Part shown: positions 34,570-46,884 of the stretch, one piece after another
Layout of the letters: every line of letters starts with the position of its first letter
How positions within the stretch are numbered: the stretch's first letter is position 1
NCBI GenBank assembly: GCA_028023455.1
Contig: JAQFVV010012531.1
Span: forward strand, 1,242,001 to 1,306,000
Source of the DNA: Epiperipatus broadwayi
Lineage: Eukaryota > Onychophora > Udeonychophora > Euonychophora > Peripatidae
Direction of reading: 5' to 3'
DNA length: 64,000 nt
Made by a program: the position numbers and the translations under genes
The notes under the pieces: generated by a model
Database searches by the model: none
Told to the model about the DNA's origin: nothing
Seen by the model: the letters and a program-made list of their open reading frames with translations, nothing else

Positions 34570-35900
34570 ATATTGAGAATACTAAATTGTGCCATCTACA
34601 AACATTTATGATACTTTTAAGTGAAAATCTTCAATAAAGTAATCAACCAGATATTGCTAGACATATATTTCTGTCATAACTAATGTTATCAACAATCTGG
34701 CACTAATTGATACTCTGTCAAACATAGAAATGCAATTTCCATTTAACTCTTTGAGGACTCAATTCCTCCTTTCTTATTTGAAAGACTCCCTGTGTAGAAC
34801 TTAATCCATATTTACAATATTTTATTTTTACAATTAAACTTTTCTTCTATAATACATATTGTAATCTTTATATCATTTAATATAGACAATCTAAAAATTA
34901 ATATTTAAACTTGCAAAAAAGAAAAACAAATTACTAAACAGGAGTTTTTAATTATAATAATGGTACTTTGAATATTGGTTTTGTGTCTATTCAAAAAGTT
35001 TGTAGAATGAAATATTTCTTACATGAATTTCATTTTTGAAATTAAAAATAAAATTTAAGTTAAATATTGTTAAAAAAATAAGACTTAAAATTCATAATTA
35101 AATTTATTATTATTAATTAGGAGATACTCTAAACATCATCAGAAATTTTATGTACTTATTATGAGAGTTTTAATTTCTCAGTTTTTTTCTAAAGGGTAAG
35201 ATCAATGAGTAGCATCATAAATTAATTACCACCTTGGTTTAAATCATGTAGTAATTTGCTTTTATCATATAAGCAGATCCTTTAAATTTTCATCTTATTT
35301 ATTTCTATTTATATTCTGGGTTTTTTTCCCCCACTTGAATATATTTTCTACCAGAAACAATGGCCAACAAAAAAGCATGAACCTAATGACTTAAATACAA
35401 CCATTAAAATAACAGAAATTATATGGAAAAATCTACCATAAAATCACAAAAATAAATCTATAATGAGCTTGAGTTAGCTATGCTCATAATCTTGAATTTG
35501 AATGAAGGTGGAATCCATGTTTTATGGTTGAGAAATTTCAAATGAGTTTATTATTCATTTCAGGTCCTTGATCCAAGACTAAATGAGCTAGAATCAGTAA
35601 ATAAAAATACAGCTACTCTTAACTAGAGGCAAAAACCAAAGAGAAAAGTTTAATTAAACTATATTCAACCTGAAATTGATTAGCTCATGAGTATTATCCT
35701 CTTCTTCATCACTCCATTGTAGAGATACTGAAAAATCTTTAGATTGCAGTGTTATTTGAAAAGACTGTTTCTATTTCTTACAATCTTACTATACCAAATA
35801 CATATACTTTCATAAAGTGTAAAAACTTAACTATCACAAAGTTTGTATATTTTTGATTTTTTTTCATTAACTTAAAACAAACATATACAAGAGGATGCAT
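34570..35900. other. AT-rich intergenic DNA
   Basis: No gene or clear repeat was recognised. Confidence 0.45.
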
Positions 35901-35904
35901 AATG

Positions 35905-36125
35905 GCAGACTATGGGGCTCAAGGTCCATGATTATAGTTTAAGCTCTGTCACTTCATGTGCTCAACATCTTAGCAACAAGTCATTCAATTATTTTGTCCT
36001 GAATGGTTTAGAAAAAGGTCAGAATGATTAATTATGGGACTCAAAATCAGATATCTAATTCCGGCTCAGTCCTTTCAGATTCTCACACTTCTTATGATCT
36101 CTCGATTAATAAACCATTAGATTAT
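35905..36125 (-). repeat. Two tandem SINE-like segments related to 18815-18935
   Basis: On the plus strand both halves run TATGGGRCTCAARRTC ... AGCTCTGTC / GGCTCAGTC ... and end near AATAAACCATTAGATTATT or its equivalent. Orientation is minus relative to the presumed tRNA-like head. The copies are strongly diverged. No target duplication was seen. Confidence 0.4.
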
Positions 36126-37570
36126 TTATATTATTTAGAAAATCAATTACAAAGAAATCGATATGAAAACTGTGACGACTAAGCAGTTTTTGATTAATGA
36201 AAATGATTATGCTGGAAATAAAAAAAAATTGGAAGTTAAAAAGTATGATTGAAAAAAAAAAATACCGTATTTACTAAGGAAATTAAAACGGGGGTGGGGT
36301 GGATAAATTAGCTAAGTACCTAAAGTTTGAGAAATTGTAAAGTTATATTATAGACGACAGTGAAAGAAGAAATGAAAAGAATTAAATTGCAGTCAGATTA
36401 TCTTAAAAATGGATATAGATTTATGAAAAAGTTTTCAGGATTATTAAGCACATTACTAATGATGATTAATAATATTATTATACATTATTTCCATTTAATA
36501 CATTTATATGCCAAATCACCTGAGAATAAAAATAATCGCCTCGTCTAGTTAAGATTCTTTTGGTTTAATTAGTAAATAGTGCTCAATCATTCTTACTATA
36601 AGAAATGATTAAAATCTGACATTATGCACATGCTCAGTATGGAATAATACTGATGTAAACTTTAAAAGATAAAATCTTTTATCTATTTATAAGTATTTCT
36701 AATAACTTTTACATACAGTCAAATATGACTTAATGAATTAATTGAATTCAGATTTTTCGTGATATCATTTAGCTTAAATTGAAATATGTATATTTAAGAA
36801 TAATTTTATATCCAAAACAAACATTTAAGCAAGAAAAATGTGACACAGAATCAGAAATATAAATATAATATATATAAAATTGCTGAAATTAATTTGTAAA
36901 AACAAAATAAAAATATGAACAAACTTATGTATCGTCATAAAAATTCACAGATTGTTGGTTTCTGAGCATCTGCTTTCTTGTATAAAATTTTATTTTTTCT
37001 AAATTACTTAGGATAACATTCAGCAGTGGTCCTATTGACACTATTACCCTCATCATGCCTTATAATGGTGCTATGTAATCCAGTAAAATTTTTCTGAATT
37101 TGATGAAACATACTTTTCTGATAATAAAACAGAAACCAATGCAGTTTTGTATCTGGAAATCACCTTTAATTTCTTTTTAATTATCAAATTAATATCTTGA
37201 AAAGAAAAAAGAAAACAATATTTTGAGTCCAATTCAATCTTCCTATATAGTTATGTATATCTGATACAAAATTAGAAACTATGTTTCTATTCTTATTGTA
37301 GGCAATTTTTTTTCTTGTTTAAGAATGTTATTTATTATCAGCATAACAATTTTTAACTTAGCACAATAAATAAGAGTATTTCTATTATACTCTACGCCAT
37401 TTATTATAAGTTTGAATAATCAGTGTTCACCAGATGGCAGTGATTTATTGGTTTTTATGCTGGGTTTGGGAAAAGATAAGGGGGATTTAGATATAAAGTT
37501 TATAGAGTTGACAAAGATTATGTTGTGGAAATGGAATAGAGCAGATTATGGGTAAATTTAGAGTGGGGAA
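36126..37570. other. AT-rich intergenic DNA
   Basis: No gene was recognised. The open frame at 36360-36548 has no recognisable features. Confidence 0.45.
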
Positions 37571-37573
37571 TGT

Positions 37574-37690
37574 AAAATAAAGTGGCTAACAGGTTTATCT
37601 GGGCATAATTGCTGAGATATTCTTGACTTCGTTTAAGGAGAAGTCATAATACATCACATCATATCACATCACATCATCGAACCAGTTTTT
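37574..37690 (+). repeat. Dispersed short repeat ending in ACATC repeats, copy 1
   Basis: AAATAAAGTGGCTAACAGGT starts the copy and CTTGACTTCGTTTAAGGAGA lies inside it. It ends in an ACATC/ACATCAT simple repeat. A second copy is at 39970-40080. The tail of short tandem repeats in place of poly-A could suit a non-LTR or SINE-type 3' end, but no pol III boxes were seen. Confidence 0.7.
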
Positions 37691-37699
37691 GGCTTTTGT

Positions 37700-39430
37700 T
37701 TTAAATCAACGGATACATATAATTCAAAGCTGAAACCAATGGAATTATGCATTTGATAGCCATGTTTAATTTTTTTTAAATAGCCAGAAATTAAAAAAAT
37801 AATAATTAAGGCTTTGAATGTAAGCCAACTTGCTTGTGTAGTTATAAAGCTCTGTCCCAAGATCAGAAACTATATACTTCAGTAACTTGCCTTTTCTTTG
37901 GATAGAAATAATAATACCAACACAACATATCATTTGGTAAACCATTGACTACTTTAGCTTACAAAAGATGGAGTTAGAGTAGAGATGCTTGAGAAAAAAA
38001 AGATTTTTATTTAAAATTTAATAAATTATTTTCAAAGAAATTTTTCGTTCGAAAAGGGAGAGTTAGATTAAAATAGAGCAAATAATAAAAAAATTAAAAG
38101 AGGATTTTGTAATTAAATTTCGAGCAAATTATTCTCTATTGTCAAGAAATTAATTCCTACAAATCTCCCCTCCTCCCCATCTTTTTCAGAAGATATAAAT
38201 TGGAAAAGAAAAAATGCGAGAAAAAATATTCTCACTTTTTGATATAATCAACCTCGGTAACAATAAAAAAAAAAAATTCTATATAAAGCATAGACAAAAT
38301 TATTAAGTCTCTGAAAGAATTATTATTTTTATATATTCTAATATAGTTGTGCCTCCATATGCATATTATTTCAAGTCTTCGTATGAATACATGCATATAT
38401 ACCCGACAAAACAAATCAATTCACAGTGCTCCTGAATTTCATTCCATAACCTCTCACACTATACAGACAAAATACTGTTAATCTAAAATCCATGTTTCCA
38501 TAGCTTTTTTTTTTTTTTTTGATTGGTGATTTTTTTTGGACTTAAAAAAAATAAATGTTATCGTAAGCCAAATTCTGCTAAAATAGAAAAAAATGGATAA
38601 AATTCCCCAGAAACAGGGCTTATTAATTTACAAATAAACACTGAATGTTTTTTAAAATTTTGTTTGTAAATATCTAGATAAACTAATTTATTTATTATAA
38701 AAAGTTATAAATCATCATTGAAATTTTGTTTGGATAATACAAGTTTTTGAACAATAAAGTGTTGGATAAATGGCATTCTATTTGTATTTATACATATCTT
38801 GGGGAAAAAACTTCCAAACATTGAGTGTGCTAGAGATTTAAGCAGGTAACTCTTTCATTTAGTCCAACTTTTTATTTAAAAATTGTGATTGTGCATGGTT
38901 GGTTTTAATGTTTAAATATGTTCATAATCAAAAAACACACATATATTTCATCTTTATTGTTAAAAGAAGATTGCCTTGACAGCAGTTTGAAATTGTTGAT
39001 TGTTATTGATATTGGGATTGTCTTAAGTGTTGACTGGTTTTTAATGATATATACCATATGTACATTGTTAAACTTTTTTGATGTAAATTATAAACATCTT
39101 ACAGTGAGTGAAGATGACTTCTGTCCACATTAAATCACCCAATAGAATATTGGATATCATGCAGGAAGAAAGCACTAAACTAATCAAATTAATTTACAGT
39201 GATCCTGAATTTCATAAGTTATCAAGCTAATGAAAAAGAAATCAACTGACTTTCACCCACTATACTGAAATAGTTACTTCATAAAACAAAGAAAGAAAAA
39301 ATCTAAACAATAAATAATAATCAGCATCACTAAAGTTGGAATTTTTTGTAATTAACATTAAGTTATTTAAATTAATGTCAGACAAGTTTAAGGACTAATA
39401 AAGTAATATTGGGATTTAACATTAATGTTA
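37700..39430. other. AT-rich intergenic DNA
   Basis: No gene was recognised. Long T-run at 38506-38520. Frames at 37669-37860, 38232-38414 and 38918-39133 lack family features. Confidence 0.4.
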
Positions 39431-39434
39431 ATAT

Positions 39435-40423
39435 TACACCTGGATCTCGTTTTATGGGGATTATTTTAATGCAATTTTGAAGTTATGCGATTCATGTTTC
39501 TTCTTAATATCTTTCATATTTCACTATATTTATTAGATATCAAGAAATTTAAATTATTAATAACTTATTTTCACTTGAATTTTTTTCTTTTCAAAAATAT
39601 AATGCAGCTAGCATGAATATGGCCTGAAGCTATATTTAGAATGTTAGCTTCTATGTAAATAACCAATTTATACTAATGAGTAAATAATAATAATAATAGA
39701 TTTATACTTACATATAAAAATATTGCAATAAATATTCAAAAAAATTAAACTTTTAAAACGTATTTTATTATATATAACAGAAATAATCTTTTAGATTTTT
39801 TAAAATAAAAAATGAAGATTTTATAAACTGAAAATAATCTTTTTTTTTTTTTTCAGAATTGTCTTTCTAATGATAATGTATAATCTTTTTGTTATGATTA
39901 CGATCTCATTTTTTAAATATAGAAACAGAAAACCATTAACACAGTACAAGACTGAAAGTGGCACTAGCAGTACATCACATCACAAATAAAAATAAAGTGG
40001 CTAACAGGTTTCTCTGGGATAATTGCTGATTCTTGACTTCGTTTAAGGAGAAGCCACAATACATCACATCACATCGAATCTGATTCCTTACCAGTTTACA
40101 AACGAACGCCAGTGGCAATGATTAAAATATGTATGAAAAATGTAAAATTAAATACTGTAGTTAATAATAAAAAAAAAGTAAAAAAAGTTTGTATTAATTT
40201 TTTCCAAATATTTGAAATTTTTTATTAGTCATACTTTATTTCCTTATTTTTGAATGCGAATTTTAAAGTAATTTTTCCTTGTTGCTTTGCTTTTATACGA
40301 ATTCTGAAAATTACAGACCCTATCTCCCATTTTTCAAGGTAAGTTAAGTCTATTTTTGTGCAATTTTTTTTAATGCGGGTTTTCTGTGAAACCTATCTAC
40401 ACATAAAACGAGATCCAGGTGTA
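39435..40423. mobile_element. Tigger/pogo-like non-autonomous DNA transposon with TIRs
   Basis: The terminal inverted repeats 39435-39456 and 40402-40423 are identical: TA followed by CACCTGGATCTCGTTTTATG. The TA at each end fits TA target-site duplication of the Tc1/mariner superfamily. Subterminal ATGCGGGTTTTCTGTGAAACC near 40375 resembles pogo/Tigger-type ends. The interior (about 990 bp total) encodes no transposase. It contains the dispersed repeat at 39970-40080, apparently inserted later. Non-autonomous and probably old, but the ends are intact. Confidence 0.75.
39970..40080 (+). repeat. Dispersed short repeat, copy 2, nested in the TIR element
   Basis: It aligns with 37574-37690 over AAATAAAGTGGCTAACAGGT and TTCTTGACTTCGTTTAAGGA. 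TACATCACATCAC stands on both sides (39971-39983 and about 40060-40072). This could be a target-site duplication or just the element's own tail repeat. Confidence 0.65.
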
Positions 40424-41310
40424 TATGTTTGCATAAAAACAGTATTTTAAATACAAATACAATATTAAATTATCTTTTAGCTTTAAATTTCATAATGATT
40501 CCAAATAAGATAGCTATATAAAACTTATTTAAGAGTTATCAAAAAAACATACTGATTAAATTTATAAAGATTAATTATTACATTAACTTGAAAATCAAAT
40601 TAAAGTTGTTTTTCTTTCCTTCATATATTTTTTCTAATTACAATTGCTTCAAAAAATTAGAAAAGCTCCAAATAAAATTTCATATGTATTTTTTCTATAG
40701 TTTATTGTAAAGTGTTAAGACGATCTTTAATCTATTAAACAATTTCAGTCTCATGATTAAATTGGAGTTTTTTAAATTTTACATTGATAAAATTTTGTAT
40801 TCTATAAAATGAATGAAAAAGTATTAGCATATTATGTGTTTAAATTTATTTCAATTCACATTAAATCTATATAAACTTTTATTATGTATAATGAAAAGAA
40901 ACATCTTTGGTTAAAATAAAATAATAATAAAACAAACCACACGTTATTATTTACCATTAATTATATCTTTTATATCTATGTAATACGAACTTGCTTAGAA
41001 AACTTTGCTGCCAAAAATTATATAAGCAATACAATAGCGCCAATATTGTTTTACTCATATATCTATGTAAGCAATTATTGTTTTGTTGTTTTCATAGTGT
41101 GATTTTAAAAATATTGCTATAAGCAACAAGTATATTTTATATGTATTTCATAATTAGATATAGGGAAAATTATATTTACTGAATTAGTAGGAAATTAAAT
41201 TTATTTGTTAAAATAATTTGTGTTGTATCTGTTCGGTTAAAAAAAATACCAAGTTTATGTAATTCAAATTAATTATTTTAGCAAAGAAATTTAATTTCCT
41301 ATTATGTTTA
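40424..41310. other. AT-rich intergenic DNA
   Basis: No gene was recognised. Confidence 0.45.
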
Positions 41311-41319
41311 TAAGACAAT

Positions 41320-42335
41320 TACAACTTATCTATAGCAAACATTGGATTCTAATCACCCAAAAGAATATGTTGGATTTGAACATTGTTTTAGCACAATTAT
41401 CACATTTAAGTACCAAGAAATGTTATAGAAACAGGCAATGAACTTGAATTGACATCATGATTTGCATTTTCTAGATTATAAAAAAGCATTTGATTAATAA
41501 AAATTTCTACTGTAATTTTATCACATTGGATCATCAACATATAGACCCAAGATATCTTCATATTCTGAGATTAGATTACATGATGATACTAATAAGATTA
41601 AAATCAAAACAAAAGCTGGGCGTTAGTTAAAACAGTAAAAGTGAATGAAAATTATGCTTCAGAGTTTCAGGAAATGTTGCAAAAATTATTGGATGAAAGT
41701 AAGAAAGTAGGAGTAAAGATAAATGCTTAAAAAAAATAAAAATAAAGATTGATAATTATGAATTAGAAGTTAATAATTACAAATATCTTGATCAGATTAT
41801 TAATAAATATGGGAACATAATGGATGAAATCAATCATAGAATTTAAACTTGAATAGAGTGCTTTGGGTAAAAACAACTTAGTATTTAAAAGGATATGCAC
41901 CTATATGTTTGAACAAGAAAGTTTTTAATAGTTGTGTTTTACCAGTACTGACTTATATATCTGAGATTTTGACACTTAACAGAAGAGCAATGCAGAGACT
42001 TTGGAATAGATAAAATATGGAGATATATATGTTAGGAGTAACAAGAAAAGATTGACAACAAAATACAAGGATAAAAGAACCAACAGGTGTCACTGACATC
42101 ATTGAAAGAATTAAGAGACTGTGGACCTGAGCTGAATATATTGCTAGGAGGGAACAGTTGAAGTTTTAAATCAGATCTCAAGAGATTGTAAAAGAGCTAG
42201 AAAGAGATCACAGATGAGATGAATAAAGCAAAGAAATTTGCTGGCGTGGTATGGAGAAGAGACGTTAGAGATAAGAGGAACAGAATTATAAATTTGGAGA
42301 TCCTCATCCTGCAATGAACCGATAATGGTTGAAAA
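41320..42335 (+). pseudogene. Decayed RTE-like LINE copy with catalytic core deleted
   Basis: It aligns along its length with the copy at 57350-58560. It starts at the segment equivalent to ACAACTCATCTACAG, then keeps a YKKAFD-like remnant (motif A region, near 41480). It then jumps from the IDPRYLHIL equivalent (near 41560) to the QEMLQKLLDESKKVGVKINA equivalent (near 41670-41730). The stretch that should hold the RQGD and FADD motifs is missing. After that the linker/3' domain continues (NYKYLDQIINKYGNIMDEINHRI; LNRRAMQRL) with many stops. The 3' end (CATCCTGCAATGAACCGATAATGG) matches. Non-functional. Confidence 0.8.
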
Positions 42336-42339
42336 TGTT

Positions 42340-43385
42340 GATATCTGCTTATTAATAATTTTTATTAGTCATTCGTTAAACTAGATATTACCCACTTAAT
42401 ATTTTTCATTAAGTTGATATTTGCTTGTTTGACTACTTTTCGTAATATGTAGATGATAATAGGAATATTATCCCGATTCAATAAGAATATTTTAAAATTG
42501 TAAAATCGAATTATTATTATATGTATACATTATAAGGATGTTCATATTTAATAAGTTAATCAAATAAAAACTATAAAATTTAAAATTAAATAAATATAAT
42601 TTATCGTAGCTCAAATGTTAATATTTAAGTAATCTTAATAGTAACAAATTTATAGATAGGTTAATTTGAAACAATGATCGCTGATGTGTGTGCGTGTGCT
42701 TGAGTTTGGCATTGACGCATAAAAATGGATAATTGATTTCTTTTTAAATGATATAGTCACTTATTATTCCATGGTACTATTGTTATTTAATAATGAAATC
42801 GGCTGCTTTGAACATAATAGATTAATTTTTGAATTTTATTATATTTCATATTTAAAAGCTGATATTTGGAAGATTTTTTTATTTATTGATTTGATATATC
42901 TAATATGCATCAGTTTAGTGTTCGGTCATTAAAAGTATGCGTGAATAATTTTTTTTACATGATCATCAACGATCAACCAAGATAATGATAGTAGTTAAAA
43001 ATAGATATATATGATAGTATAATTACTAGAAAATATAGAATCTTGAGTTTATAAATTAGTACTTTTAAGAAAGTGTAACTGCCAGGAAGTACAATTTATT
43101 TGGATTTTATTGTATAAAATGATTTTGACTCATCGCTAGTGCAGATGATATGAATTGCTATGCTATAGCACCATAGAAACTAATGTTGACATAATATGCT
43201 TACTAATAACGAAAAAATGTGTAAAATAAAACAATGGATGTTTTTTTTTAAAAACAAATTTAAATTGATGCTTTTAATTTAACAAAAATAATAAGATTTT
43301 TTTCCTCTCACTTTTAATACTTATTATTCAAAAATAGTTTATCAGTTTATAAATTAAAAAAATAGTAACTACATATACAAATAGT
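42340..43385. other. AT-rich intergenic DNA
   Basis: No gene was recognised. Confidence 0.45.
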
Positions 43386-43389
43386 TACT

Positions 43390-43870
43390 TATAGTTGGAA
43401 AATATAATTAATCATAGAATTAAACTAGATTGTAGTGCTTTTAGTAAAAGTAATTTAATATTAAAAGATAATGTGTTTATGTACTTGAATAAAAAATATT
43501 TTTAATAAATATGTTTAATAATAAAATTTATGAATCTGAGACTTGAACAATTAATAAAATAACAATAACAGATTTCAGACCACACAGTTAAGTAGAGATA
43601 CATATTAGAGCAATAAAAAAGAATCGAAAGGAAAATGCATGCGCGAGAAAAGAAACAAATATCAGTAAAGGAATTAACAAACAGAAATGAAATAGAAATG
43701 GATAAGAAGCTAGGTAGAATAGGCATTAAAATTTTAAATTTGATCCTAAAATATTTAGAAAAAGACAATGTCTTGTGATGGGTGATAGAAATAAAAAAAA
43801 TTCTGGAATGAAAATGTAGAGAAAGTATGCATCAGAAAAATAGATTACATTTGAATTAATACTGATTGAA
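43390..43870 (+). pseudogene. 5'-truncated RTE-like LINE fragment
   Basis: Matches begin at TAATTAATCATAGAATTAAAC (equivalent to about 58037) and continue through the 3' part of the LINE, including CAGATTTCAGACCACAC (equivalent of 58204). It is heavily substituted and contains indels. The minus-strand frame at 43502-43768 is an antisense shadow. No RT catalytic motif is included. Confidence 0.65.
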
Positions 43871-44775
43871 AATAATAAAGGTATATGCACATAAATCAAA
43901 AATCTTTTTAGTACATTACTGAATATTTTGCGGACAAGCTCATAATTTAACCTATCCTTAAAGCAATATTAGAATTTTCTTACAAAATTTTTCATATCAT
44001 ATATCATATTTATACTACTGATTACACCAATTTTATTATATATTAAAGGAAAATAATATTCAATAGTCTACTGTGAGCAAAGCCTTGTCCAATATTCACA
44101 CACAGAATCAAAGTTAAAATATTTCACTTGGGAATTAGTCACTGGCAATTGGTGAGAATCTTTGAGATTTCCTTTCCTTGTTCTACTCATCAGATAATAA
44201 TTATCCGTTTCTTAACCAATAATTGCATGATTATTTGAGTTATCTATGCATAAGTTATCTAAAAATATTTTTAAAAAGTTAAAAATCCAGAACTACATGA
44301 AAAAATGTTTGTATTCCATCTATATTCAGTCATCATGTAAAGAAAAGCAGGTATATAACATTATACTACAAGCTTTTTCCATATCTTGCATAAGTAAAAA
44401 GTAGGCACAAAATATTTTAAATAACTCACTGCAATGTAAAGATTCTCAAACAGGCCTCTAAAGAAAACTGATAAAAAATAAGGCATTTATTCTCTAGCTA
44501 GTAATAATTATCCACTTAGTAATCAATAATTGGTTGATTATGAGGATTGGCTATATAATGGCTACTTTTAAAAAATGTTAAACCTATCAAAAAGCTGAAA
44601 AAAATCTCGAATTTCATCCAGTCTAAAATTTGAGTATAGATTATGGGTTTGGCATGTGATGAATGGACTAATGTGCCAAAAATCTTTTGTTAAAATATGT
44701 ACACATTAAAGCAAGACTGTGTTTATTAAGTAAATGTTTCTCTTCTGTGTGATATTATGGAGTATTTGAAAGTGC
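43871..44775. other. AT-rich intergenic DNA
   Basis: No gene was recognised. Confidence 0.45.
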
Positions 44776-45110
44776 TTTTGTTACTTTTAGCTGTTTTTAC
44801 TCCCTTGTGGATATTTATAATGCAATTTTTCTGGGAGAAACTGAAACTAAAATAAATATTGATTTATTAGTTTTAAAAAATCTGAAGATGTCAGTATTCC
44901 CTACAGAACATACTAAAAATGATCTGCCACTGATTTATAGATTCTTTGAGAGTTGTTGTAAGACTAAACTCCTCTTCTATTGTTGCAGGTAATGAATAAA
45001 AAAATTCTATATTTTCTACAATTTATTTATTTTATAATTATTTTTATAAAATGATTGTAAAACAGAAGTAAATACCTCCCATTGAATTACTTGGTATCAA
45101 AAACTAATAA

Positions 45111-45139
45111 AAAGATAGAATAATATCATTCTATCTTTG
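45111..45139. repeat. Short perfect hairpin
   Basis: AAAGATAGAAT and ATTCTATCTTT are exact reverse complements with a 6-nt loop. Confidence 0.85.
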
Positions 45140-45308
45140 GGCTTTGTTGTTATATAAGCTTAGTTTTTTACTTTGTTTTTAAATTACATGGTAAATTTTG
45201 CCTATTGTTTTAATTTATGTATAGAGTAAAATGTTTTGGCATTACCATTAATGAGTCTTATTTTTAACAACCTTTGAGCATTAAGTGAAATATTATGTTT
45301 ATTAATTG

Positions 45309-45459
45309 TAATAATAAATAAATAATCATAACTTCTAAATAATTGTAATTGCTAAGCAGAAATAACTACCTTTCACCGAGTGTAGTGTCAAAAATGAATG
45401 AAAAGATTCTGCTTTGCAATTGCAAATATTTAGAAGTTATGCTTATTTGTTTATTATTA
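45309..45459. repeat. Imperfect foldback, arms about 50 bp
   Basis: AATAATCATAACTTCTAAAT and GTAATTGCTAAGCAGAA on the left are mirrored by TTCTGCTTTGCAATTGC and ATATTTAGAAGTTATGCTTA on the right, with a spacer of about 45 bp. It lies inside the dispersed repeat at 44780-45860. Confidence 0.8.
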
Positions 45460-45962
45460 AAATATTTGTATAGCAATTATAAAAAAAAATATTTTCATGA
45501 TTGCATTTAGATTTTATTCAAATATTTTTTATTTTAAAAATACAAAGTTAAAAAAATTAAAAATAATGATTAAAATGAAACTCTGCCAAACACCATAGTA
45601 CAAAACTTTTTGTGATATTTTAGTAATTATAAATGCAATTTTAAATTTTAGAAAAGAATTTCATAGCTTCATAAAAACTTAATAATGATTTGTTTAGGGT
45701 TTTAGAAAAGAAGTTCACTTAATTAAGATTTTGTTGTAATTGTCCAATAAGAAAGAAATATTATTCTTATTATATATATATTGCTTCATTATTTTTTTTT
45801 CTATATTTGCACAGTTCAATTATAATTTTTTAAAATATTTTTTATTTGTAAATGTATATTTTTAATAAATCAAATACAACTTGATTTATAATAATCAATA
45901 AAGCAAGTCATATATAACATGACATTGCTTTTGAAAAGCTTGTATTTACAAATATGTAAACA

Positions 45963-46082
45963 GGGAGATACCAATAGCTCAAACAAAGTCTGGAGCTAGA
46001 AATATTCTAGATAGAGATTTTAAATATTTTCTCTTACTGTACTTATTAAATAAGAGCTTGTTTGAGCTATTGGAATACTCCC
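45963..46082. repeat. Imperfect foldback, arms about 23 bp
   Basis: GGGAGATACCAATAGCTCAA and TTGAGCTATTGGAATACTCC are inverted copies with a one-base indel. The spacer is about 70 bp. Confidence 0.8.
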
Positions 46083-46739
46083 TAGATTACAAATTTGATT
46101 CATAATATAGATTAAAGATTCTAATGCTAAATAAAATGTTGAATTATAAATGTCACTATGAGATGATACAAAAAACATTGAAACATAGAAGGTTAATAGT
46201 TTTTCATTTAAAATTCATTCATTTAATTACCATATTAAAGAAATAATAGTAATAAATAGGCATAGGCATCAGTCTTGAACTCAGAAAGCATAATGTAAAT
46301 AATTAATAAAACCAACTAATTTCAGCTGGCAGTACAAGTCATGTTCTGATATTCATCTTCTGGCAAAATGCGTTTATGTGCACTGTTTTTCATTCAAAGA
46401 CCTTCTTTGACTCTTATTTTAATTTTATAACCAAAATATAAATAAAGTTACTTGTGTAAATTGCAAAAAAAGTCAATATATACATAAATTATGAAAACAA
46501 TAAAATTTAAGTATAAAATTATAATGAATGTAATCTAATATTGATAATGCACTGTGTAATTTTGAGTTGAGAACCCAACATAAAAATTTCTGCATCAATT
46601 CTCAACTGAATAAAGTTTAAAAATTTATCTCAGACAATTTAATGGAACTGTTGTTGTTCAATCTACAATAATAGTTTTAGATACATGAGAACATAATAGA
46701 AAATAAGAAAAACTTAAAATTGTTAATTATAAAACTTAA

Positions 46740-46884
46740 ACAAGAGCAATTCCCTACTCTAGTGCTATCTATAGTAAACTGGAATAATCAGTGATTACCA
46801 CATAATAATGCATTTCAATCTCCAACCTCAGACCAGTTTGTGGCCCTTATTTTTATCAATGAGGACATTAGGACCAAATCTAAA
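46740..46884 (-). repeat. Family H3 unit end, minus copy (head-to-head with the array)
   Basis: The minus strand reads CTCATTGATAA, AAATAAGGGCCACAAACTGG, TCTGAGG. It is a drifted version of the core seen in H2 (GGGCCACAA segment retained). It then continues through ATTGAAATGCATTATTATG. It is joined head-to-head to the plus copies that follow. Confidence 0.6.

Larger units (their letters stand above)
44780..45860 (+). repeat. Dispersed repeat, copy 1 (related to 50900-51560)
   Basis: GAAACTGAAACTAAA, TATTGATTTATTA and TTTTAAAAAAT near 44840-44880 recur in order near 50950-50990. Other matches follow at 45645-45740 against 51330-51420. The short frame 44807-44992 lies in the repeat. The second copy does not keep it open, so I do not call it a gene. 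Class unknown. Confidence 0.55.
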
